A program made the position numbers and the translations under genes. From contig NC_135045.1 of the NCBI RefSeq assembly GCF_051020975.1, forward strand, positions 1,862,501 to 1,926,500: a DNA stretch of 64,000 nucleotides. The letters are read 5' to 3'. How positions within the stretch are numbered: the first letter of the stretch is position 1; each line of letters opens with the position of its first letter. Positions 12,401 through 24,400 of the stretch are shown here, in pieces. Below the pieces are notes generated by a model, which saw only the letters and a program-made list of their open reading frames with translations, searched no databases and was not told where the DNA came from. The stretch is from Osmia lignaria lignaria (taxonomy: Eukaryota > Arthropoda > Insecta > Hymenoptera > Megachilidae).

Positions 12401-15400
12401 ACGTTGAACTTTCATATTATTCCTTGTTTCGTCGTAAATCAATGCGTTTTTGCCACCAAATTGATGTCGTATTAAATATCTAGTTAATATTGTGCTGTTA
12501 AAAAGTGCAATAATTGTTGGTCGTTATTAAACCGTTAGTTGCTGCTAATTACACTCGAGAGGGCTGTTGATTTACGATTCTAAGTACAACACACCTTTCC
12601 CCTTCCCGTTTCTATTCACTTTCTTCCAATTCTTGTTCTCTATTTACGGGAGCATAATTACTCGGATGCTTTGGTCACGGTTACTATGTTACGACGAAAG
12701 GAGAATTCGATCGGCTTTCTCCGAATAATTTATCTGACTCTTCCAAAGACAATTTACGAATCGGTGTTTAATTGAACGAAAGTAGGGTCTCGGTGTTATT
12801 TATCGAATGGTCGCGCGTTCATTTGCTCTTGATAAGACACTAATTATTCTTACCACCGTATTTTTCAACACTTTCATGAGCGCATATTTCGTGGGAATAA
12901 GAAAAGGAAATGAACTATTTCATATTAACCGAGTAACCGCATTTCACGAAATAATTGAAACGTACCGCTACTCTGTAAAAAGGAAAAATTAAATCCTGCC
13001 AACTTTTCATCACGTGATTATATTTCTACATAGTATGAAAAGCAATCTAATTCGACGAAGAAAGCATATCACTGTAATTATCTCGATCTTAAATGCTCTT
13101 TTATAATGATACCTTTAAAGCTTTCATATTTTATGTGAAAACATTCTGGATATTATATAGAGTAAGAAAAACACGAGATAGAACTGATACCACGGAGAAA
13201 GTGTAATAAATAACGTGACATTTTCTCTGTGAGTCTTACAGTTTTTGTGTAATTTGTTACTGGATCAGTGTTCTTAATAAATAATTATCGATTAGATTCT
13301 AAATTATGTTAAGGGGATTAAGTACACTTTCTACACTTTGTATCAGAGTTTCATACATTTCAAAAAAAAAAAAAATTTCATTTTAGAATATTCTAGTTTG
13401 ATGAAAGCGAGACTTCGGTATCTCTCCTTTCTGTGAAATCGTGTGCGTACTCGTTTTTAAGGGCACGGTGTATAGTTCGAAAGAAGAAAGTACCGGAGGA
13501 AAGTATAAACGAAAAAAGGGGTCACTGAAGCCGTACGAAGTGAATATGCGTATAGATATAAGCAGCTTGACCTGAAATGTCTGTTCGATTATTCCCACTG
13601 ACATGACGCGATGCCAAAAAAAGACACGTGTATCGTGTTCGGTATTAATAATCAAAACTTTTTCGTTACATAGAGACTGAAAAAAAAAATTTTATCTTTA
13701 TAAAGATCAGCTACTTTCGAAAGTAACTTTCACCAGGAGCTAGCAATGTTTATCAAGAATTTACGAAATATAAAATAAAATTATTTCCTCTGAATTGAAC
13801 GGTTGTATCATTATGGAACATTTTTTTTTTTTCAGGTATGTTAGAGAAATGGGAGTCCCTTACGACCAGAGTCGAGGAAACACAAATGGCGAGCGCGCTT
13901 CATCGCGAATTGACAGCTTTGCAAACTGAATTCAAAGCAGCACACGACAGGCTCTTCTCTTATGAAATCGCATTGGAACAGCCGCACGTGTTGGATGAGC
14001 GCATCAATCGTATCACGGTAAGAATTGTGTAATCGCTAATTACGATGCAAATAACACTGCACGTAGCAGTGTCTGTCTCGTTAAGCTCTCGTACAGACTC
14101 GAGTATCAAAGTCTGCGCGAATAAAAAATTTGAATTCGATATAGGAGCGCATACTTTCGCGCGTTTTCTTTCAAACGTTTCTGGTTCGTGTCTAGTATAA
14201 CAATGTCGGTAATGGTTTTACTGTCGGTAACCGAAGTAGGTTTCCCTTCACCGGTCGGAGCTAGAACAGAAATTCACTATACCGACTATGAAACAGGAAA
14301 CCCTTTTACCATGTTTGCGACCTGTAGATGGCGGTATGTTGTTCCGTTTTTTAAAATGGGAAATAGACAAGCGCGCGACTAGTATTAGAAAAGAAACATT
14401 TAACTTTTTTTTAAAAGTATATCTTCTTCAAATTAATTTGTCTATCAGCAAATTTCTGAAACACTGAAATTTCTTTAACTTATTGTTAATTCCTTTTCAA
14501 CAAGATACATTTAATTACCATTGAATTTGAAAGCGATCTATGCGGAACAAGCTTCGGCATTATTAAAACCATCGCGGGAAGATGGTCGCGGCGCGAGTAG
14601 GGTGGGACGAGTTGTAAGTAGGCGAAAATAGAAGTAAGAAAAAGAGGGAAAGGGGGTGGTAGCGTAGAGGGTTGAAGTCGGGAAGTGGGCGTAGGGGGTG
14701 GCAGCGAAGGAAGACGAAGAGGAAGAGGAGGGAGGGCAGTCAGGAGGCAAGGATAGAGGCAGAGAGTGGCGTAAAAGCGTAGTCGTGTCGCACGTACGCT
14801 CGTCTGACGGCGACGTGCTCGGCATCGCAACTCGCGAGTGAACGCCGAGCGAACCTAGCCAACCCTCTGAGTTTCCAACCCCCGAGAGTCATCCCTGCCT
14901 CCCTAACCTCCCAACCCCTCTCTGGAAACCTCTGGAACACCCTACACCTCCACCTTCCGCTCGCCTTCTCTGTCGGTTATTTTCTACGATTTTCTCCACC
15001 GAAGACTCTCCTTCTCATTTTCGCCTTCTTCACTTTCTTCCCTTCGATCCATCGTTCTCCACTTTTTTCCTTCCTTCCTTCATCTTTTTCTTGTTCGGGT
15101 ATCCGGCTTCCCCTGTATCCCCGACATCATCCCTGTCGGCCTCATTGCGAAGACCAAACACATGCTCCCTATCTATCATCAAGATGTATTAGCGTCCAAC
15201 ATTTGCTGGCTGAACTGGTCGGTGTGCTGCATTATGCAGCAGGTAACCCAGGCGCGAGGATGTCTGGCCACCAAACCCGACATGATCCTTCTTGTTTTAC
15301 ATGTTTCTACGCGGGTTGTACCAGCCTTCCGAGACGTAACAAATAATCTGCATTCGATAGAGTACCCAATTCCCATTTTCAGTGTTCGCAGACTTGGCTC

Positions 15401-18400
15401 GCACGGAACTTTTTCCTCTAATCAACGCCGTTTATCTATTTCTAAAGCAACGATACGATTGACCTGAATGCCGGTCAATCGAATGGTCGCATTCAGTTCC
15501 GTGTCGAGTGCCGATTCGACGTTAAACCGTGGACGAATCGATTAACCGCGATCGTTTCACGGGTGCAGCGTCGGCGACGAATATATTTGTCATGCACGAC
15601 GTACGAGGAAAAGCGCGACGGAATGAGCGAGTGGCTGCGCGGCACGGCGGCTTGTCGCGCGAATCAGCATGGTATGTACAACCCGCGTGTATTATGCATT
15701 CGTAAACAGGCTTCGATCGAAGCCAGTGGCTGGCTATTCCGGACAATCGTGCCCGCGACTCGATCGCCTCTCCGTGTTGGACCGTTGATTACGTTATTGC
15801 GTAATTCCAGACGAACCTTGCCTTTCGATATTCCGCTCATTAGCGCTCGTTCCCGCTTTACTCTGCGTGATCCGCCTCTGGACGCGTTCTAAGCTCCGAC
15901 CGTGAGAAAACTGCTTCGTTCAGGATCGTGTACCTTTTTTTTCCTAAAAAGAATGAAACAAAGAGGTTTAGGAATAGTTTGAAAGAATTTCAATCTATTA
16001 TTCTTGAGTCTTTTTTCGTTGAATGGTTAATTGAAGTGTTGGCAAATTTTCTGTATAATCATAGAGTCGATGTATCAGCAGGAAAGGCAGGTAAAAAGCT
16101 AATTTCCCCGATCGAACAGGGTACGCGTGGCCATGAAGAGAGACAGGTCTGGTAGCCTCATAGGCATGCAGAGACCGAACGGCAGCCAGCCGACCGCTCT
16201 GTATACCGAATTCGAATCAATTGATTGGCTGTTGATTGGAAATTGAATTAGATCGGAATGTGCGTGTCTGCGGCAGGTCGGGCTGGGAAAAGGAGGAAGT
16301 AGGGAAAAGCAGGAAGGGTAGCAGGCTGAGGGAGGGAAAGAGGTAGAGGGTAGAGGGTTGATGTGGAGCTTTGGACTGGGGCCCCAAAGGGAGAGGGGGG
16401 GTTGATGCGGTGGGTGGTTACGGGTATGGAGCGGGCTGCTTCTGGCTTCGCGATGTGCCTGGAATATCAATGCCAACCACTTTTCGTTGCGACCGCTGTT
16501 GGACAGCGGTGCAAACCTGCGTCCTTCTTTCTCTTCATCCCTATGATTCTCCTTCTCTAGTTTCCAAGAGCAAAGCCGACTGTCCATGCTGGTACGCACA
16601 TCGAGCGTGAACCATCGCGTCTCGCCATCGCTTTTCACGCGTCTGACCTCTTTGATACCGTGCCCGGAATCACGCCTGTATCCGTCGTTTACTCGTGCTC
16701 GGCTTTGCATAAATTATTGCCTCCCGTGAAGAATATCGATTCGCCGTCGAGTCTTTCGCGAACACTTTACTTCGAGCTACGATCAAAGCGTGAGCTGAGG
16801 TCGCTTTAGTAACCGGTTACCCATTTCTACAATTGAATTTCTTTTACAAAAAAAGAAGGAAAAAGAAAGCGAAAGAAAATTGCTGCTGTGTATACGAAAA
16901 AAGGTGCAGAGATCGAAATGAAATGATAATGATAGATCACGGTAGCTGTAACGGATGAAAAACGGTACGTGACATGCGTGTTACATAAATCTGATCTCGT
17001 CAAATCCCATCGACGACACCATAAATCTTAAGCTTTCTCGATGCAGTCGAGAGAAATCCGTTGATCGATGAAGGCTGATAAAAATGTTAAACCAAGACTG
17101 AATGTTCGCACTTTATCAAAACCTGTTTAAACGATAGAAACAAAACTTCATTACCATCGTGTAATTAAAACAATCTACTCTCTCCTATTAATTCACTAGA
17201 AACAAAAACGTTACATTTCAAAAAGAAAAAGAAATTCCGTCAATCCCAAAAGTTCCTCGATTTTTCATCCCTCGATTCACCGTCCTGAACTTTCAATTTA
17301 CCAGAGAGCGGGAGCTAGCTTTTGGTAGGAATTCGTGTTCGTTCGAAGATCGACGTACAATATAAATGCAAGAAGGAAAGAGTAGTAAAGCTTGTCGTTT
17401 CTTCGGCAGAAATTACTCGGTAGAGTACGGGTTGTAAGCTGGATGACCGCAAGTAGGACGATCTTTACGATCCTCCCTCGAACACCGGCTCTGCTCGTCA
17501 CGCGACGAGAGAAATGACGAGACACTGAGGGGTAGGAAAGACGAGGAGAAAGGAGAAACTAGAAGCTCTCGTTTTCGTTCTCCTACGTCTTGCGTCGTCC
17601 TCGTAAACCTGGCTTTATTTATGCTGCCCTCGTCGGTCGCCCGCTGCAGTAGGACGACGGGAACGTGACAACGTGACGTGGTTACTCCATCGTCTTACCT
17701 CTTGCGCTCTTACAACCCTTATAGCTTCGGTTATGTTCTTCCTGATAAACGTACGTTTATTTCGTTGTTGATGCCGACCTATCCGCTCCTGGATATTATT
17801 TTCGTGGTCGACGTAGAGGAAAAGGGTAGTTTGGGTTACAGAGACTTCGATGCTTCTTTGATCACGAGGGTGAATTATTTTTCAACCGACGATAGATTCT
17901 TCTTTCCTGGGAAAAATATTTAAGTATCGTTAATTTGAGAAATCGGTCAGTCGGTACCATTATTCGTGAACAAAGCTTCTTTATCCTAGTTGTACGTCAG
18001 GATTCAGGTAGCGCGGTAAGTTTTCTTTAGCCTACCACTGCGATCAGTTTATACATCACTTGCACCCCTCGCTCGGTGGCGGGAGAACCGAGCGAGCAAT
18101 TCGTTTGAGTTAACCGAACAGGGCGACCACTAAAAATGTATATTTAATGTTCTAGACCGAACTGGCTGCGTTGAGGGATCGCAAGGCTGCGATGCTGGCT
18201 CTGAACGTCTCCACGCACAGACTGATCACCGATCTCGGTAATTCGGCCTCCTTGATCTTCACGGCTCTCAAAGACGGCGTGGCGGATCTCTATCGTGTTT
18301 GGGACGAAACCTTCCAAAAGTGAGTACCTTCTATGAAATTTTCTATTAATCGTTTAATTATTAAGTGATCGTTTAAGCATTAAGAATAAAGAAGATTAGA

Positions 18401-21400
18401 ATTACTTTAGATATTTCTTACGGCCAGTTTCTTTTCCTGGTAAGGACGCGATTATCGAGTTTCGAACGGTCCGCTTGAATAGCTGCTTTAGGATCATTGA
18501 CTGACCGTTGGTTGGTCGACGCGTGACGTTGGGCAAATATTATGAGAGGCAATGAAGCCAGGAAAGCAAACACCGGGAACCCCGTGGAACACCATAGGCA
18601 GCAAGGGCTCGGATCTTTGGGATTTCGACCCGTGTCACGGGATTACTAGTTTTAGCCGGGATCGCCAGTTTAAGCTTGGACATTTCTAAAGTGACCGCCA
18701 CCTAGAGGAAACGTCTATTTGAACAGTTTTTTTTTTTTTTTCAATGTATACCCTGGCGACCAGTTTTGCCATTACATTATTGAAGCTCGAAAGGTTGAAA
18801 GACTGATGTTACGTCATCGAGAAATAACCTAATTATTAATGATTTAATTTATTTTCAAATTATACACGTGATATCGTTTGCATACATATTCAGATACATG
18901 GTAATGTTACTCGAGCCAGATGAAGCAAATCACAAACCTTGAAATTGATATGTGTTTCTGCGGGGGAGGCGCACTGGTCGAAACCTTGTTTTAATTGCCG
19001 TATGAGCACTTGATTCCCCTGTCTGATAGGGGTCTGACCCATGCAAAAGGGTTGACCAGTGACCCAGTGGGCTTTTACAAAGGTCACTCTTATCCCTCGG
19101 TACTGAAATTCCTATTCTTTGCACGAACGCGCACCACTCTTCTTATACACGACGTACAAATCGACCGTTCTCACCCAACCGATTCCGTTTCTTTTAACGT
19201 TTCCGTCGCCGTTTCTGTATTCATTATTTTTCGATTTTTCACTTATTCCATTCGCACGCCAATGCGGAGGAAAACGAGCAGACCAGTCTTTCTGTAGGGC
19301 GTTCGGATTGGTCTCGGATAAAGTGTTTCTGTTTGCCGATAGTGCCATCGGGGAGATCCACTAATAATTTGACGTCTTACTGTTTGCCGAGAGGCAAAGC
19401 CTCTCGTTCTACTTTTTATTGTGTTGACCCAGACTGCGATTTTTCCATTCAATTTTCCTGCTAGCTTTCACCGATCCCGGGAATCGGGGATAACTATCTA
19501 TCCGATGGAATAGATACTTCATCGACCGAAGAATAAAAACGTACATTTATTTACAAATTAGTTTAGGAATAAATAAAATTTCCAGGTATAAAATTCTTAT
19601 TCAGTCGTGTCCTATAGAAACTTGACCATTTCTGACCAGGTATTTCAAAGAGGCTTAAAGTTCCTCGATTTTCAATTAGAGGCATAAAATCAGCCCAGTT
19701 CGTGATCCCAACCCCTCCATGGAACTCAAGATATCTTAACTGTATTTTTCAGGGGAAATCAACAATTGTGCGCCCTGCAAGCAGTCCAGCAGTTTAGTAT
19801 ACGTTTGGCGGAGCTTCAGTGCGCATTGCGAAGGGATAAAGACACCCTTGCCGTTTTGGACGTTGCTCTGCAAGCAGGGGCCACGTCGGAAGTTGCTTCG
19901 TCTGTTCGTCACGTTGCCAGGTTACTGTCCGAGAAACAGGACATGAATTGTCAGGTAAGAATTAAAATTATTTATTAGAAAATCATATGTTTCGCGTTTG
20001 TACGAAAGTTGAAAACGATAGGAAGATACCCTCTGCATGTACGAATCGTTATAAAATGATAATGGTCCGGTATTTTGAATCACGGGATGTTCGATTCCAT
20101 TACAAGGTGGACGTGTGCGTCGTCGATCTGTAATGTGTGACGATTAGAGGCACGAGAATGGCTAAAGAGAAGAATTCAGAGGCGAGTGAGGGCCGTTAAG
20201 TGCGAGCGTTTTGCATCGTGATCCACGTCTTCGCTCGGATAATGGCTATCCTCGAGTCCACGCTCGGTTCCTTTTATCCCTTTCGTACTTCGATCACGCC
20301 TTTCTCCTTTATTTCGCCTGCCTATAATGCCTATTACCATTTATACGGATCTCTCGCTCTCGATGCCCACCCTTGCCTTCTCTTACGTTCGAACAAGCGA
20401 GATTACCACCGCCATTATTCACGCACGAAAACTGATCGATCCAAGGATAGATTCCTACGTTTCGTGCTTTCTGCGAATACTTTGTTGATATTCAGTAATC
20501 ATAGATCGGGAATAATATTCGGCGTTGAAATGATTGACGTGGACGAAATCTTAGCCGATATTCCCACGGTATCCTTGATTTTCAATCGGTTAGATAGCTG
20601 CCAGCAATTATTCAACGTCCTTGGATGGGGTAACGGTCCCCGTGGGTATCACTTGTGTGCATAAAACCATTTCCCCGCTTAGATTGGCTGAGATGGAAGA
20701 ACTCTGGGGATATGGGTCTCGTAAGGAAAGGCGAGATTATAAGACGAATCATGTTTATTGGTTCGTCTTTGAGAGAAAGCTTTTCTCGACTTTTGTTTTT
20801 TTTTTTCCTTTGGTCGAAGAAGCAAGGGTAGTTCTCCCTAAGGAATCGGAAGAACGTGTTTGCGTTTGGTATAACGGATTCGAAGTTTATGTTGCAGATA
20901 AAATATTTCAAATCTAAGTTGGAAATTATTCAGTTTATAAACGAAATGAATTAAAAGTAATTTAAAGTGATTAAATATTTACATTTATAAAGTCGTATTC
21001 AGGGTCAAGTTGAGTGATCTAAATTTTCCGGAAGGAGGTAGCGAAACGAGGGAGAGAAGGGGTGAGATTAGAGGGTACGTTTGACAGATGACACTTGTCG
21101 ATATCGTGTTTCGGTTAAACGCCATCGCATCCCCCTATTTCCACCATATCCGTCTTGCATTTGCATATAAAGTAAATCTCTTGGCAAGCTCGGCTCGCGT
21201 CCGCTCTCTCCGCTTTATGGACTTAAGGAGAAAAGTAGCTGGAGGTGAAGCAGGTGGCAGGTTTGTTATCACGACTTCCGATTGGCCTGGCCGTGTGCTA
21301 CGCTCTTGTCAGAGAAACGTGCCGCCCGCCACGCGATATTTCCACCTCGACGTTGCTCATTTTTTTAACTCTACCCTCTACGCGATTAGAATAACTGCTT

Positions 21401-24400
21401 CCCGGCCGGATACGTGACCAACGGAAGTCAATTATTCCATCTCCTTTCAAATATTCTCGTTGTTTAATTAAAAGCGAAAGGTAATTAACAGGAGAAAAAT
21501 TAAGATTTTTCAAAGAAGATAGATTGGTAATTAAGTTCAAAAATTTTGTCTTCATACGAAATCATTTATTTATTTATTTATTTATAAATCATCTTGCGAT
21601 ACACGAAAGTGAGTTAGGTAGAGAAAAGCAAGGCGAGCCGAGCAACTTCCAATTGTCCCCGTGCTTATTTCGCCTGTCTGAAAGACGTATGGCCCGCGAC
21701 ACGATATTTTTACCCTAACAAAGGTGTAAGGAACGGGGGGTGGCAACCCCGGGGTGGGAAGCTGTTCGACCGACGCGACGCGACGCGACGCTGCGAGCGT
21801 ATGCGAGCGTATTCAAAGTCCCGTCAAGACGAAGTAATCCACCGGGCTGACTGCTCGGTTTCGTCGATCTACAACACTCGAGGGGATAATTTCATGCACT
21901 CGACGTTACATCTTTCTTTCTCCTCTTTCCGATACGGACGACCCTTTTTAGCGAGCTAAGAAACGCTCGACATTATACGACCTTACCCTCATCCCTCGTC
22001 TCTCGTTGATTCTGTTTCAAGGAATTCTGATTGGAACGATAAAACGAAAGGGGGTGGCTCGAGATATGTAATAACTTCTACCGCGATGCTGATTCTTCTT
22101 CCGTTTAGATTTCCTCGGGACGATGAGCTTCGATTAGTTGTGCTTTTTCTTTTACATTGTACATTTTTCTTTTCCCGGAAGTCCTCCTTTAAACACAGAA
22201 AGGAAAACGTTCCGCGAACATTAAATTTCATACGAACTCGTGATGGTTGGTCTGAACGTGAAAAATCCATAAATTTTGATAGGCATTAAATAAAATATTA
22301 GCGAATAGGTTGGTGGTGGTCGAAGGGAAGTTTCAGGATCGCGTACGGCCGACCAGGGGTGTTGGCTACCTCAGAGGCAGCGACTCCCCAGGGAGCCGGG
22401 ATCGTTAATCGCCCGAACGATTCCCTTTCCACTCACGTACGGCAATGGGCCGTGGAATCAGCGTAAAAATACAAATTTAATATCGCCGGTGGATCGTTCG
22501 ACTGACCAGTTGTAGCCTGCGGATATAGCGGTGTCGACGAGCCACCACCACATTTTTACATCGACTAAAAACCTTTCCGGTTACGTTGAATGTGACATAT
22601 TTAGATCACTTATTTCTCACACATTTTAATCCTCCGATAGCGGAGCCAAGTATTTTTTTGTTTTTTTGTTTTTTTCTGACCAGGATATCTCAGATTATTT
22701 GCTCGACATCTATAATTAATTCCGTTCCATAAATTTTTCCCTCCTCTATCCGTCTTGCCCTTTAGATCGTTACATTAGTTTCATTCCCGTCGCCAAGTCC
22801 TAATTATACGCCACGATCGAATTAGATTAGTCTAATTATAAGAGCGGATGGGGGCAATTTGTAAACCTGACATCTCTCTACGATGCAACATACAACTTCA
22901 TCGATGCTATCTCATCCTCTAAAGAAAATCCGAGTACTTATTAAATAGTTAGCGAAATATTTTCTTATAATATCGCCAATAGCGAAAGAATTTCAGGACT
23001 CGAAGGACTTATAGAATTCGAAGCTCAGTCGTCGTAGGGCAGTAATAAGGAATTCTCTCAGTTTTCTTCTAGGTGATTGGTCCTTCGGGCAACGTGGATT
23101 CTCACTCGACTCACTTCGTACCTACTATCCGTTATACAAGAGTATACCGACTTATATATAGGTTAGCTGGAAGGTTGCTACTTGGTATGCGGATCGCGCT
23201 TTTCATTACCGGAGCCTCTCTCCCTCTCCTCCCTCTTTTCCGTTGCAACAGCCTAAACCAACCCTCTCTTTCTTCCGCCCTCTCTTCTCGCTTGCTTTCC
23301 ACCCTCTCACCCTTTCGCTCCTGTCTTCCTTCTGATCCTCGCTCCACACCACTTTTTTACTATTACCACTGCTGTCTGGTATCAACGTTTCGTGTCGCGG
23401 CCTTGTGTCCCTTTTTTTTTTTCTTCCTTTTCTCCCGTATCCCTCTCGCTTTTCCTCTCGTTCCTTCTCTCGCGGAGGGAACAAGTTCATATCAAAGTTG
23501 AAACGGTTACGTGACACTGGTATCAGTTGCGCTGGATGGGGGTTGTTCGAGAAATATCTGTGGTTTTTCGGGGAAAATCGAACGGTGATCGACGTGTACG
23601 ATGTTCCTTTATACCTTTTCTCGATTCCGACTGTTGTTTTACGGGTTCTTAACTGAGAAAGTATCGCGGGATTATAGAATCTTTAAAAGTTATATAATAA
23701 AGATGTAACAAAGATTAGAAATGTAATAACATATTTTGTGTTCATCGAGTTTTGAGTTTCATTTTAATTTCTAGTTGTCATCGTACAGCCCCGAGTGCCC
23801 CCTTTGCTTCCTTTCTTTCACTCACCCTATCTGCCCCTTCTTCGACTATATAATCGTCTTATACGCCTTCCGGTTGCCCGCCGGCAATAACCGACACTGG
23901 ATTATGCAATATTCGATATCGTATTCTCTCCCGGGGTGTATTTATACCTATCAGCATCTCGTGATCTAATCAGGAGGACGGTTTAAGCACATCCTTTCGT
24001 GATTTTTCTTCGTAATCGATCGCCGGGAGATCGGTAGCACGGGCGTGTTCGAAAGTAAATGAAATTTCAAGTATTAACGTAGAAAAATCCTTCGAAATTT
24101 TTCTATCATCACACGTATTATCTACCGCGGAGCCATGTTGAAAAAGAATGCCAAAGGAAAGAACAAGAATAGCGGTGTTGTTCGGGGGAAGTTAAAAATG
24201 CGATTCGCAATGTTCTTGTTGCAGAACGGCACAGTGTTGAAAGACTCGAGCACGGAGGAGGTGAGCAGCGGGGCGTCGACGAAATTCGGCGACTCGTCGC
24301 CGATCAGTCTGACCCAGGAAGGTGGCTCGTTGTCCGACAGTGGCATCTCCGACAGCGGAAGCGAGCAGGAGCTGAGCGAACGTGAACGCAGGCTGGCTGC

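Larger units (their letters stand above)
6077..13835 (+). other. klar: Large klar intron (7.8 kb)
   Basis: Mostly AT-rich sequence without a klar exon that I can see. It contains a CpG-rich promoter-like patch at 7970-8480 with a TATA box, the 103-codon ORF at 8902-9213, and a solitary ACAGGATGTTCC element end near 11310. The rest shows only poly-A/T runs. Confidence 0.75.
14018..18155 (+). other. klar: klar intron (4.1 kb) with strand-skewed GC-rich patches
   Basis: Contains a purine-rich patch (14580-14770) switching to a pyrimidine-rich patch (14850-15130), then a candidate alternative first exon (15162-15242). A second G-rich block lies at 16270-16430. The remainder shows no exon I can support. 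Confidence 0.7.
19955..24224 (+). other. klar: klar intron (4.3 kb)
   Basis: Contains a (CGACG)4 run at 21771-21790, a (TTTA)n run at 21564-21585, and a long pyrimidine-rich stretch at 23210-23470. Its last 90 bp are in frame with exon K and could be an alternative first exon. No other exon is supported. Confidence 0.75.

Noticed and set aside
16099..16710. 203-codon minus-strand ORF
   Set aside because: Composition is driven by the G-rich tract (Pro/Ser/His runs). No domain or splice context.
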